Shown one piece after another: positions 13,301 to 25,974 of a stretch of DNA of 64,000 bases (position 1 is the first letter of the stretch; every line of letters starts with the position of its first letter). Both the position numbers and the translations under genes were made by a program. The notes beneath the pieces were generated by a model that searched no databases, was not told the DNA's origin, and was given only the letters and a program-made list of their open reading frames with translations. The DNA is from Auanema rhodensis (taxonomy: Eukaryota > Nematoda > Chromadorea > Rhabditida > Rhabditidae): positions 19,964,001 to 20,028,000 of the forward strand of contig OZ059897.1 of assembly GCA_964057225.1 (NCBI GenBank). The letters run 5' to 3'.

Positions 13301-14391
13301 AAAAATGATGCATTAGTGTATGTTGAGTTTCCATGTACACTCAACATTGCTTCCAAAAACATTTTGACAAAAATTTTTTCGAAAAATTTCAAAATAATTT
13401 AGCAAAAAGTAGATGTTTTTAGATTCCTTTTTTCAAGGCAAAGACGATGGACAATGTTATTTAACGAAAAAATTAATTCTTCAGGGTGAAAATCGAGGAT
13501 ATAAGTGTAAACTTATATCAGTTGATATCTCGGTGCATTTTTAAGCTAGCGCAAATCTGATAACACAGATCGACGCAGCTTAAAAATCCGCATCGAATGC
13601 ACTATACTACATTGAGAAACGCTCAATACAAAAATTAGTTATGATCGTTTGAAAAATGATGCATTAGTGTATGTTGAGTTTCCATGTACACTCAACATTG
13701 CTTCCAAAAACATTTTGACAAAAATTTTTTCGAAAAATTTCAAAATAATTTAGCAAAAAGTAGATGTTTTTAGATTCCTTTTTTCAAGGCAAAGACGATG
13801 GACAATGTTATTCAACGAAAAAATTAATTCTTCAGGGTGAAAATCGAGGATATAAGTGTAAACTTATATCAGTTGATATCTCGGTGCATTTTTAAGCTAG
13901 CGCAAATCTGATAACACAGATCGACGCAGCTTAAAAATCCGCATCGAATGCACTATACTACATGGAAGAACGCTTAATACAAAAATTAGTTATGATCGTT
14001 TGAAAAATGATGCATTAGTGTATGTTGAGTTTCCATGTACACTCAACATTGCTTCCAAAAACATTTTGACAAAAATTTTTTCGAAAAATTTCAAAATAAT
14101 TTAGCAAAAAGTAGATGTTTTTAGATTCCTTTTTTCAAGGCAAAGACGATGGACAATGTTATTTAACGAAAAAATTAATTCTTCAGGGTGAAAATCGAGG
14201 ATATAAGTGTAAACTTATATCAGTTGATATCTCGGTGCATTTTTAAGCTAGCGCAAATCTGATAACACAGATCGACGCAGCTTAAAAATCCGCATCGAAT
14301 GCACTATACTACATGGAAGAACGCTTAATACAAAAATTAGTTATGATCGTTTGAAAAATGATGCATTAGTGTATGTTGAGTTTCCATGTAC
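7372..14391 (+). repeat. 16-monomer HOR block, copy 2, expanded to 20 monomers (M22-M41)
   Basis: M22-M31 match M6-M15 in every scored site, M32-M35 match M12-M15 again, and M36-M41 match M16-M21, including the 88T mark (M36) and the rare GCTCAATA (M39, 13621). Reading line by line I find no difference between about 1684-5352 and 7300-10968 (offset 5616), or between about 3791-7494 and 10811-14514 (offset 7020). The simplest history is duplication of the block and a tandem duplication of four monomers inside the second copy. Confidence 0.85.
9478..12285 (+). repeat. 4-monomer tandem duplication (M28-M31 and M32-M35)
   Basis: The two 1404-bp units are 9478-10881 and 10882-12285. Both read 124C W, 124T W, 124T with 266G W, then 30G/171G/197A with S block. 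The match ends at M36, which has 88T where M32 has 88C. It corresponds to the single unit M12-M15 (3862-5265) in copy 1 of the block, so this is the 1404 bp by which the two blocks differ. Confidence 0.85.
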
Positions 14392-16848
14392 ACTCAACAT
14401 TGCTTCCAAAAACATTTTGACAAAAATTTTTTCGAAAAATTTCAAAATAATTTAGCAAAAAGTAGATGTTTTTAGATTCCTTTTTTCAAGGCAAAGACGA
14501 TGGACAATGTTATTCAACGAAAAAATTAATTCTTCAGGGTGAAAATCGAGGATATAAGTGTAAACTTATATCAGTTGATATCTCGGTGCATTTTTAAGCT
14601 AGCGCAAATCTGATAACACAGATCGACGCAGCTTAAAAATCCGCATCGAATGCACTATACTACATTGAGAAACGCTTAATACAAAAATTAGTTATGATCG
14701 TTTGAAAAATGATGCATTAGTGTATGTTGAGTTTCCATGTACACTCAACATTGCTTCCAAAAACATTTTGACAAAAATTTTTTCGAAAAATTTCAAAATA
14801 ATTTAGCAAAAAGTAGATGTTTTTAGATTCCTTTTTTTAAGGCAAAGACGATGGACAATGTTATTCAACGAAAAAATTAATTCTTCAGGGTGAAAATCGA
14901 GGATATAAGTGTGAACTTATATCAGTTGATATCTCGGTGCATTTTTAAGCTAGCGCAAATCTGATAACACAGATCGACGCAGCTTAAAAATCCGCATCGA
15001 ATGCACTATACTACATTGAGAAACGCTTAATACAAAAATTAGTTATGATCGTTTGAAAAATGATGCATTAGTGTATGTTGAGTTTCCATGTACACTCAAC
15101 ATTGCTTCCAAAAACATTTTGACAAAAATTTTTTCGAAAAATTTCAAAATAATTTAGCAAAAAGTAGATGTTTTTAGATTCCTTTTTTCAAGGCAAAGAC
15201 GATGGACAATGTTATTTAACGAAAAAATTAATTCTTCAGGGTGAAAATCGAGGATATAAGTGTAAACTTATATCAGTTGATATCTCGGTGCATTTTTAAG
15301 CTAGCGCAAATCTGATAACACAGATCGACGCAGCTTAAAAATCCGCATCGAATGCACTATACTACATTGAGAAACGCTTAATACAAAAATTAGTTATGAT
15401 CGTTTGAAAAATGATGCATTAGTGTATGTTGAGTTTCCATGTACACTCAACATTGCTTCCAAAAACATTTTGACAAAAATTTTTTCGAAAAATTTCAAAA
15501 TAATTTAGCAAAAAGTAGATGTTTTTAGATTCCTTTTTTCAAGGCAAAGACGATGGACAATGTTATTCAACGAAAAAATTAATTCTTCAGGGTGAAAATC
15601 GAGGATATAAGTGTAAACTTATATCAGTTGATATCTCGGTGCATTTTTAAGCTAGCGCAAATCTGATAACACAGATCGACGCAGCTTAAAAATCCGCATC
15701 GAATGCACTATACTACATTGAGAAACGCTTAATACAAAAATTAGTTATGATCGTTTGAAAAATGATGCATTAGTGTATGTTGAGTTTCCATGTACACTCA
15801 ACATTGCTTCCAAAAACATTTTGACAAAAATTTTTTCGAAAAATTTCAAAATAATTTAGCAAAAAGTAGATGTTTTTAGATTCCTTTTTTTAAGGCAAAG
15901 ACGATGGACAATGTTATTCAACGAAAAAATTAATTCTTCAGGGTGAAAATCGAGGATATAAGTGTGAACTTATATCAGTTGATATCTCGGTGCATTTTTA
16001 AGCTAGCGCAAATCTGATAACACAGATCGACGCAGCTTAAAAATCCGCATCGAATGCACTATACTACATTGAGAAACGCTTAATACAAAAATTAGTTATG
16101 ATCGTTTGAAAAATGATGCATTAGTGTATGTTGAGTTTCCATGTACACTCAACATTGCTTCCAAAAACATTTTGACAAAAATTTTTTCGAAAAATTTCAA
16201 AATAATTTAGCAAAAAGTAGATGTTTTTAGATTCCTTTTTTCAAGGCAAAGACGATGGACAATGTTATTTAACGAAAAAATTAATTCTTCAGGGTGAAAA
16301 TCGAGGATATAAGTGTAAACTTATATCAGTTGATATCTCGGTGCATTTTTAAGCTAGCGCAAATCTGATAACACAGATCGACGCAGCTTAAAAATCCGCA
16401 TCGAATGCACTATACTACATTGAGAAACGCTTAATACAAAAATTAGTTATGATCGTTTGAAAAATGATGCATTAGTGTATGTTGAGTTTCCATGTACACT
16501 CAACATTGCTTCCAAAAACATTTTGACAAAAATTTTTTCGAAAAATTTCAAAATAATTTAGCCAAAAGTAGATGTTTTTAGATTCCTTTTTTCAAGGCAA
16601 AGACGATGGACAATGTTATTCAACGAAAAAATTAATTCTTCAGGGTGAAAATCGAGGATATAAGTGTAAACTTATATCAGTTGATATCTCGGTGCATTTT
16701 TAAGCTAGCGCAAATCTGATAACACAGATCGACGCAGCTTAAAAATCCGCATCGAATGCACTATACTACATTGAGAAACGCTTAATACAAAAATTAGTTA
16801 TGATCGTTTGAAAAATGATGCATTAGTGTATGTTGAGTTTCCATGTAC
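14392..16848 (+). repeat. Array domain 2: 3-monomer HOR (M42-M47) plus M48
   Basis: M42-M44 (14392-15444) and M45-M47 (15445-16497) form two tandem 1053-bp units: 124C; then a monomer with TTTAAGG replacing TTCAAGG at about 96 together with 171G but 197G; then 124T. This is the only place where 171G occurs without 197A. All carry the S block. M48 (16498-16848) adds 66C (GCCAAAAG), a state not seen again before 44930. Confidence 0.8.
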
Positions 16849-19305
16849 ACTCAACATTGCTTCCAAAAACATTTTGACAAAAATTTTTTCGAAAAATTTC
16901 AAAATAATTTAGCAAAAAGTAGATGTTTTTAGATTCCTTTTTTCAAGGCAAAGACGATGGACAATGTTATTTAACGAAAAAATTAATTCTTCAGGGTGAA
17001 AATCGAGGATATAAGTGTAAACTTATATCAGTTGATATCTCGGTGCATTTTTAAGCTAGCGCAAATCTGATAACACAGATCGACGCAGCTTAAAAATCCG
17101 CATCGAATGCACTATACTACATGGAAGAACGCTTAATACAAAAATTAGTTATGATCGTTTGAAAAATGATGCATTAGTGTATGTTGAGTTTCCATGTACA
17201 CTCAACATTGCTTCCAAAAACATTTTGACAAAAATTTTTTCGAAAAATTTCAAAATAATTTAGCAAAAAGTAGATGTTTTTAGATTCCTTTTTTCAAGGC
17301 AAAGACGATGGACAATGTTATTCAACGAAAAAATTAATTCTTCAGGGTGAAAATCGAGGATATAAGTGTAAACTTATATCAGTTGATATCTCGGTGCATT
17401 TTTAAGCTAGCGCAAATCTGATAACACAGATCGACGCAGCTTAAAAATCCGCATCGAATGCACTATACTACATGGAAGAACGCTTAATACAAAAATTAGT
17501 TATGATCGTTTGAAAAATGATGCATTAGTGTATGTTGAGTTTCCATGTACACTCAACATTGCTTCCAAAAACATTTTGACAAAAATTTTTTCGAAAAATT
17601 TCAAAATAATTTAGCAAAAAATAGATGTTTTTAGATTTCTTTTTTCAAGGCAAAGACGATGGACAATGTTATTCAACGAAAAAATTAATTCTTCAGGGTG
17701 AAAATCGAGGATATAAGTGTAAACTTATATCAGTTGATATCTCGGTGCATTTTTAAGCTAGCGCAAATCTGATAACACAGATCGACGCAGCTTAAAAATC
17801 CGCATCGAATGCACTATACTACATTGGGAAACGCTTAATACAAAAATTAGTTATGATTGTTTGAAAAATGATGCATTAGTGTATGTTGAGTTTCCATGTA
17901 CACTCAACATTGCTTCCAAAAACATTTTGACAAAAATTTTTTCGAAAAATTTCAAAATAATTTAGCAAAAAGTAGATGTTTTTAGATTCCTTTTTTCAAG
18001 GCAAAGACGATGGACAATGTTATTCAACGAAAAAATTAATTCTTCAGGGTGAAAATCGAGGATATAAGTGTGAACTTATATCAGTTGATATCTCGGTACA
18101 TTTTTAAGCTAGCGCAAATCTGATAACACAGATCGACGCAGCTTAAAAATCCGCATCGAATGCACTATACTACATGGAAGAACGCTTAATACAAAAATTA
18201 GTTATGATCGTTTGAAAAATGATGCATTAGTGTATGTTGAGTTTCCATGTACACTCAACATTGCTTCCAAAAACATTTTGACAAAAATTTTTTCGAAAAA
18301 TTTCAAAATAATTTAGCAAAAAGTAGATGTTTTTAGATTCCTTTTTTCAAGGCAAAGACGATGGACAATGTTATTCAACGAAAAAATTAATTCTTCAGGG
18401 TGAAAATCGAGGATATAAGTGTAAACTTATATCAGTTGATATCTCGGTGCATTTTTAAGCTAGCGCAAATCTGATAACACAGATCGACGCAGCTTAAAAA
18501 TCCGCATCGAATGCACTATACTACATTGGGAAACGCTTAATACAAAAATTAGTTATGATCGTTTGAAAAATGATGCATTAGTGTATGTTGAGTTTCCATG
18601 TACACTCAACATTGCTTCCAAAAACATTTTGACAAAAATTTTTTCGAAAAATTTCAAAATAATTTAGCAAAAAGTAGATGTTTTTAGATTCCTTTTTTCA
18701 AGGCAAAGACGATGGACAATGTTATTTAACGAAAAAATTAATTCTTCAGGGTGAAAATCGAGGATATAAGTGTAAACTTATATCAGTTGATATCTCGGTG
18801 CATTTTTAAGCTAGCGCAAATCTGATAACACAGATCGACGCAGCTTAAAAATCCGCATCGAATGCACTGTACTACATGGAAGAACGCTTAATACAAAAAT
18901 TAGTTATGATCGTTTGAAAAATGATGCATTAGTGTATGTTGAGTTTCCATGTACACTCAACATTGCTTCCAAAAACATTTTGAGAAAAATTTTTTCGAAA
19001 AATTTCAAAATAATTTAGCAAAAAGTAGATGTTTTTAGATTCCTTTTTTCAAGGCAAAGACGATGGACAATGTTATTCAACGAAAAAATTAATTCTTCAG
19101 GGTGAAAATCGAGGATATAAGTGTGAACTTATATCAGTTGATATCTCGGTACATTTTTAAGCTAGCGCAAATCTGATAACACAGATCGACGCAGCTTAAA
19201 AATCCGCATCGAATGCACTATACTACATGGAAGAACGCTTAATACAAAAATTAGTTATGATCGTTTGAAAAATGATGCATTAGTGTATGTTGAGTTTCCA
19301 TGTAC
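16849..19305 (+). repeat. Distant copy of the window's first seven monomers (M49-M55)
   Basis: M49-M55 repeat M1-M7 with an offset of 16,848 bp (48 monomers). They share the rare 71A state (AAAAAATAG) in M51 and M3 and the rare TGGGA block in M51, M53, M3 and M5. I see three differences: 88T and ATGATTG in M51, and the private ATCGTCG in M5. The match ends near 19536, where M56 has 231C and M8 does not. Its left limit is unknown because M1 touches the window edge. Confidence 0.8.
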
Positions 19306-20709
19306 ACTCAACATTGCTTCCAAAAACATTTTGACAAAAATTTTTTCGAAAAATTTCAAAATAATTTAGCAAAAAGTAGATGTTTTTAGATTCCTTTTTT
19401 CAAGGCAAAGACGATGGACAATGTTATTCAACGAAAAAATTAATTCTTCAGGGTGAAAATCGAGGATATAAGTGTAAACTTATATCAGTTGATATCTCGG
19501 TGCATTTTTAAGCTAGCGCAAATCTGATAACACAGCTCGACGCAGCTTAAAAATCCGCATCGAATGCACTATACTACATTGAGAAACGCTTAATACAAAA
19601 ATTAGTTATGATCGTTTGAAAAATGATGCATTAGTGTATGTTGAGTTTCCATGTACACTCAACATTGCTTCCAAAAACATTTTGACAAAAATTTTTTCGA
19701 AAAATTTCAAAATAATTTAGCAAAAAGTAGATGTTTTTAGATTCCTTTTTTCAAGGCAAAGACGATGGACAATGTTATTTAACGAAAAAATTAATTCTTC
19801 AGGGTGAAAATCGAGGATATAAGTGTAAACTTATATCAGTTGATATCTCGGTGCATTTTTAAGCTAGCGCAAATCTGATAACACAGATCGACGCAGCTTA
19901 AAAATCCGCATCGAATGCACTGTACTACATGGAAGAACGCTTAATACAAAAATTAGTTATGATCGTTTGAAAAATGATGCATTAGTGTATGTTGAGTTTC
20001 CATGTACACTCAACATTGCTTCCAAAAACATTTTGAGAAAAATTTTTTCGAAAAATTTCAAAATAATTTAGCAAAAAGTAGATGTTTTTAGATTCCTTTT
20101 TTCAAGGCAAAGACGATGGACAATGTTATTCAACGAAAAAATTAATTCTTCAGGGTGAAAATCGAGGATATAAGTGTGAACTTATATCAGTTGATATCTC
20201 GGTACATTTTTAAGCTAGCGCAAATCTGATAACACAGATCGACGCAGCTTAAAAATCCGCATCGAATGCACTATACTACATGGAAGAACGCTTAATACAA
20301 AAATTAGTTATGATCGTTTGAAAAATGATGCATTAGTGTATGTTGAGTTTCCATGTACACTCAACATTGCTTCCAAAAACATTTTGACAAAAATTTTTTC
20401 GAAAAATTTCAAAATAATTTAGCAAAAAGTAGATGTTTTTAGATTCCTTTTTTCAAGGCAAAGACGATGGACAATGTTATTCAACGAAAAAATTAATTCT
20501 TCAGGGTGAAAATCGAGGATATAAGTGTAAACTTATATCAGTTGATATCTCGGTGCATTTTTAAGCTAGCGCAAATCTGATAACACAGCTCGACGCAGCT
20601 TAAAAATCCGCATCGAATGCACTATACTACATTGAGAAACGCTTAATACAAAAATTAGTTATGATCGTTTGAAAAATGATGCATTAGTGTATGTTGAGTT
20701 TCCATGTAC
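18604..20709 (+). repeat. 3-monomer HOR in two copies (M54-M56, M57-M59)
   Basis: The units are 18604-19656 and 19657-20709. Each is 124T with 266G and W; then 30G, 171G, 197A and W; then 124C with 231C (CTCGACGCAG) and S. A related triplet recurs at M63-M65 (21763-22815) and M81-M83 (28081-29133), where the third monomer also carries 88T. Confidence 0.8.
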
Positions 20710-21411
20710 ACTCAACATTGCTTCCAAAAACATTTTGACAAAAATTTTTTCGAAAAATTTCAAAATAATTTAGCAAAAAGTAGATGTTTTTAGATTTCTT
20801 TTTTCAAGGCAAAGACGATGGACAATGTTATTCAACGAAAAAATTATTTCTTCAGGGTGAAAATCGAGGATATAAGTGTAAACTTATATCAGTTGATATC
20901 TCGGTGCATTTTTAAGCTAGCGCAAATCTGATAACACAGATCGACGCAGCTTAAAAATCCGCATCGAATGCACTATACTACATTGAGAAACGCTTAATAC
21001 AAAAATTAGTTATGATCGTTTGAAAAATGATGCATTAGTGTATGTTGAGTTTCCATGTACACTCAACATTGCTTCCAAAAACATTTTGACAAAAATTTTT
21101 TCGAAAAATTTCAAAATAATTTAGCAAAAAGTAGATGTTTTTAGATTCCTTTTTCCAAGGCAAAGACGATGGACAATGTTATTTAACGAAAAAATTAATT
21201 CTTCAGAGTGAAAATCGAGGATATAAGTGTAAACTTATATCAGTTGATATCTCGGTGCATTTTTAAGCTAGCGCAAATCTGTTAACACAGATCGACGCAG
21301 CTTAAAAATCCGCATCGAATGCACTATACTACATTGAGAAACGCTTAATACAAAAATTAGTTATGATCGTTTCAAAAATGATGCATTAGTGTATGTTGAG
21401 TTTCCATGTAC

Positions 21412-24400
21412 ACTCAACATTGCTTCCAAAAACATTTTGACAAAAATTTTTTCGAAAAATTTCAAAATAATTTAGCAAAAAGTAGATGTTTTTAGATTCC
21501 TTTTTTCAAGGCAAAGACGATGGACAATGTTATTCAACGAAAAAATTAATTCTTCAGGGTGAAAATCGAGGATATAAGTGTGAACTTATAACAGTTGATA
21601 TCTCGGTACATTTTTAAGCTAGCGCCAATCTGATAACACAGATCGACGCAGCTTAAAAATCCGCATCGAATGCACTATACTACATTGAGAAACGCTTAAT
21701 ACAAAAATTAGTTATGATCGTTTGAAAAATGATGCATTAGTGTATGTTGAGTTTCCATGTACACTCAACATTGCTTCCAAAAACATTTTGACAAAAATTT
21801 TTTCGAAAAATTTCAAAATAATTTAGCAAAAAGTAGATGTTTTTAGATTCCTTTTTTCAAGGCAAAGACGATAGACAATGTTATTTAACGAAAAAATTAA
21901 TTCTTCAGGGTGAAAATCGAGGATATAAGTGTAAACTTATATCAGTTGATATCTCGGTGCATTTTTAAGCTAGCGCAAATCTGATAACACAGATCGACGC
22001 AGCTTAAAAATCCGCATCGAATGCACTGTACTACATGGAAGAACGCTTAATACAAAAATTAGTTATGATCGTTTGAAAAATGATGCATTAGTGTATGTTG
22101 AGTTTCCATGTACACTCAACATTGCTTCCAAAAACATTTTGAGAAAAATTTTTTCGAAAAATTTCAAAATAATTTAGCAAAAAGTAGATGTTTTTAGATT
22201 CCTTTTTTCAAGGCAAAGACGATGGACAATGTTATTCAACGAAAAAATTAATTCTTCAGGGTGAAAATCGAGGATATAAGTGTGAACTTATATCAGTTGA
22301 TATCTCGGTACATTTTTAAGCTAGCGCAAATCTGATAACACAGATCGACGCAGCTTAAAAATCCGCATCGAATGCACTATACTACATGGAAGAACGCTTA
22401 ATACAAAAATTAGTTATGATCGTTTGAAAAATGATGCATTAGTGTATGTTGAGTTTCCATGTACACTCAACATTGCTTCCAAAAACATTTTGACAAAAAT
22501 TTTTTCGAAAAATTTCAAAATAATTTAGCAAAAAGTAGATGTTTTTAGATTTCTTTTTTCAAGGCAAAGACGATGGACAATGTTATTCAACGAAAAAATT
22601 AATTCTTCAGGGTGAAAATCGAGGATATAAGTGTAAACTTATATCAGTTGATATCTCGGTGCATTTTTAAGCTAGCGCAAATCTGATAACACAGCTCGAC
22701 GCAGCTTAAAAATCCGCATCGAATGCACTATACTACATTGAGAAACGCTTAATACAAAAATTAGTTATGATCGTTTGAAAAATGATGCATTAGTGTATGT
22801 TGAGTTTCCATGTACACTCAACATTGCTTCCAAAAACATTTTGACAAAAATTTTTTCGAAAAATTTCAAAATAATTTAGCAAAAAGTAGATGTTTTTAGA
22901 TTCCTTTTTTCAAGGCAAAGACGATGGACAATGTTATTCAACGAAAAAATTAATTCTTCAGGGTGAAAATCGAGGATATAAGTGTGAACTTATAACAGTT
23001 GATATCTCGGTACATTTTTAAGCTAGCGCAAATCTGATAACACAGATCGACGCAGCTTAAAAATCCGCATCGAATGCACTATACTACATTGAGAAACGCT
23101 TAATACAAAAATTAGTTATGATCGTTTGAAAAATGATGCATTAGTGTATGTTGAGTTTCCATGTACACTCAACATTGCTTCCAAAAACATTTTGACAAAA
23201 ATTTTTTCGAAAAATTTCAAAATAATTTAGCAAAAAGTAGATGTTTTTAGATTCCTTTTTCCAAGGCAAAGACGATGGACAATGTTATTTAACGAAAAAA
23301 TTAATTCTTCAGAGTGAAAATCGAGGATATAAGTGTAAACTTATATCAGTTGATATCTCGGTGCATTTTTAAGCTAGCGCAAATCTGATAAAACAGATCG
23401 ACGCAGCTTAAAAATCCGCATCGAATGCACTATACTACATTGAGAAACGCTTAATACAAAAATTAGTTATGATCGTTTGAAAAATGATGCATTAGTGTAT
23501 GTTGAGTTTCCATGTACACTCAACATTGCTTCGAAAAACATTTTGACAAAAATTTTTTCGAAAAATTTCAAAATAATTTAGCAAAAAGTAGATGTTTTTA
23601 GATTCCTTTTTTCAAGGCAAAGACGATGGACAATGTTATTCAACGAAAAAATTATTTCTTCAGGGTGAAAATCGAGGATATAAGTGTAAACTTATATCAG
23701 TTGATATCTCGGTGCATTTTTAAGCTAGCGCAAATCTGATAACACAGATCGACGCAGCTTAAAAATCCGCATCGAATGCACTATACTACATTGAGAAACG
23801 CTTAATACAAAAATTAGTTATGATCGTTTGAAAAATGATGCATTAGTGTATGTTGAGTTTCCATGTACACTCAACATTGCTTCCAAAAACATTTTGACAA
23901 AAATTTTTTCGAAAAATTTCAAAATAATTTAGCAAAAAGTAGATGTTTTTAGATTCCTTTTTCCAAGGCAAAGACGATGGACAATGTTATTTAACGAAAA
24001 AATTAATTCTTCAGAGTGAAAATCGAGGATATAAGTGTAAACTTATATCAGTTGATATCTCGGTGCATTTTTAAGCTAGCGCAAATCTGTTAACACAGAT
24101 CGACGCAGCTTAAAAATCCGCATCGAATGCACTATACTACATTGAGAAACGCTTAATACAAAAATTAGTTATGATCGTTTGAAAAATGATGCATTAGTGT
24201 ATGTTGAGTTTCCATGTACACTCAACATTGCTTCCAAAAACATTTTGACAAAAATTTTTTCGAAAAATTTCAAAATAATTTAGCAAAAAGTAGATGTTTT
24301 TAGATTCCTTTTTTCAAGGCAAAGACGATGGACAATGTTATTTAACGAAAAAATTAATTCTTCAGGGTGAAAATCGAGGATATAAGTGTAAACTTATATC

Positions 24401-25974
24401 AGTTGATATCTCGGTGCATTTTTAAGTTAGCGCAAATCTGATAACACAGATCGACGCAGCTTAAAAATCCGCATCGAATGCACTATACTACATTGAGAAA
24501 CGCTTAATACAAAAATTAGTTATGATCGTTTGAAAAATGATGCATTAGTGTATGTTGAGTTTCCATGTACACTCAACATTGCTTCCAAAAACATTTTGAC
24601 AAAAATTTTTTCGAAAAATTTCAAAATAATTTAGCAAAAAGTAGATGTTTTTAGATTCCTTTTTTCAAGGCAAAGACGATGGACAATGTTATTTAACGAA
24701 AAAATTAATTCTTCAGGGTGAAAATCGAGGATATAAGTGTGAACTTATATCAGTTGATATCTCGGTACATTTTTAAGCTAGCGCAAATCTGATAACACAG
24801 ATCGACGCAGCTTAAAAATCCGCATCGAATGCACTGTACTACATGGAAGAACGCTTAATACAAAAATTAGTTATGATCGTTTGAAAAATGATGCATTAGT
24901 GTATGTTGAGTTTCCATGTACACTCAACATTGCTTCCAAAAACATTTTGAGAAAAATTTTTTCGAAAAATTTCAAAATAATTTAGCAAAAAGTAGATGTT
25001 TTTAGATTCCTTTTTTCAAGGCAAAGACGATGGACAATGTTATTCAACGAAAATATTAATTCTTCAGGGTGAAAATCGAGGATATAAGTGTGAACTTATA
25101 TCAGTTGATATCTCGGTACATTTTTAAGCTAGCGCAAATCTGATAACACAGATCGACGCAGCTTAAAAATCCGCATCGAATGCACTATACTACATGGAAG
25201 AACGCTTAATACAAAAATTAGTTATGATCGTTTGAAAAATGATGCATTAGTGTATGTTGAGTTTCCATGTACACTCAACATTGCTTCCAAAAACATTTTG
25301 ACAAAAATTTTTTCGAAAAATTTCAAAATAATTTAGCAAAAAGTAGATGTTTTTAGATTTCTTTTTTCAAGGCAAAGACGATGGACAATGTTATTCAACG
25401 AAAAAATCAATTCTTCAGGGTGAAAATCGAGGATATAAGTGTAAACTTATATCAGTTGATATCTCGGTGCATTTTTAAGCTAGCGCAAATCTGATAACAC
25501 AGATCGACGCAGCTTAAAAATCCGCATCGAATGCACTATACTACATTGAGAAACGCTTAATACAAAAATTAGTTATGATCGTTTGAAAAATGATGCATTA
25601 GTGTATGTTGAGTTTCCATGTACACTCAACATTGCTTCCAAAAACATTTTGACAAAAATTTTTTCGAAAAATTTCAAAATAATTTAGCAAAAAGTAGATG
25701 TTTTTAGATTCCTTTTTCCAAGGCAAAGACGATGGACAATGTTATTTAACGAAAAAATTAATTCTTCAGAGTGAAAATCGAGGATATAAGTGTAAACTTA
25801 TATCAGTTGATATCTCGGTGCATTTTTAAGCTAGCGCAAATCTGATAACACAGATCGACGCAGCTTAAAAATCCGCATCGAATGCACTATACTACATTGA
25901 GAAACGCTTAATACAAAAATTAGTTATGATCGTTTGAAAAATGATGCATTAGTGTATGTTGAGTTTCCATGTAC
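21412..25974 (+). repeat. 13-monomer HOR block, copy 1 (M62-M74)
   Basis: Order: M62 171G/180A/197A with GCGCCAAT; M63 124T/266G; M64 30G type; M65 88T/231C; M66 171G/180A/197A; M67 95C/147A; M68 138T; M69 95C/147A/222T; M70 124T; M71 124T/171G/197A/266G; M72 30G with AATATT; M73 88T with AATCAATT; M74 95C/147A. Private marks such as GATAGACAATG (M63), GATAAAACAG (M67), TTCGAAAAAC (M68) and AAGTTAGC (M70) are absent from copy 2 and so probably arose later. Confidence 0.8.

Larger units (their letters stand above)
1..14391 (+). repeat. Array domain 1 (M1-M41): W-haplotype monomers
   Basis: Nearly all monomers here carry the W block (ACATGGAAGA at 271-280). The exceptions are M3 and M5 (TGGGA) and M15, M19, M31, M35 and M39 (TGAGA). 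The domain holds many adjacent pairs in which a monomer with 266G is followed by one with 30G, 171G and 197A, for example M6/M7, M9/M10, M14/M15, M22/M23, M25/M26, M30/M31 and M34/M35. Position 124 alternates between T and C. From M42 the S block takes over. Confidence 0.85.
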
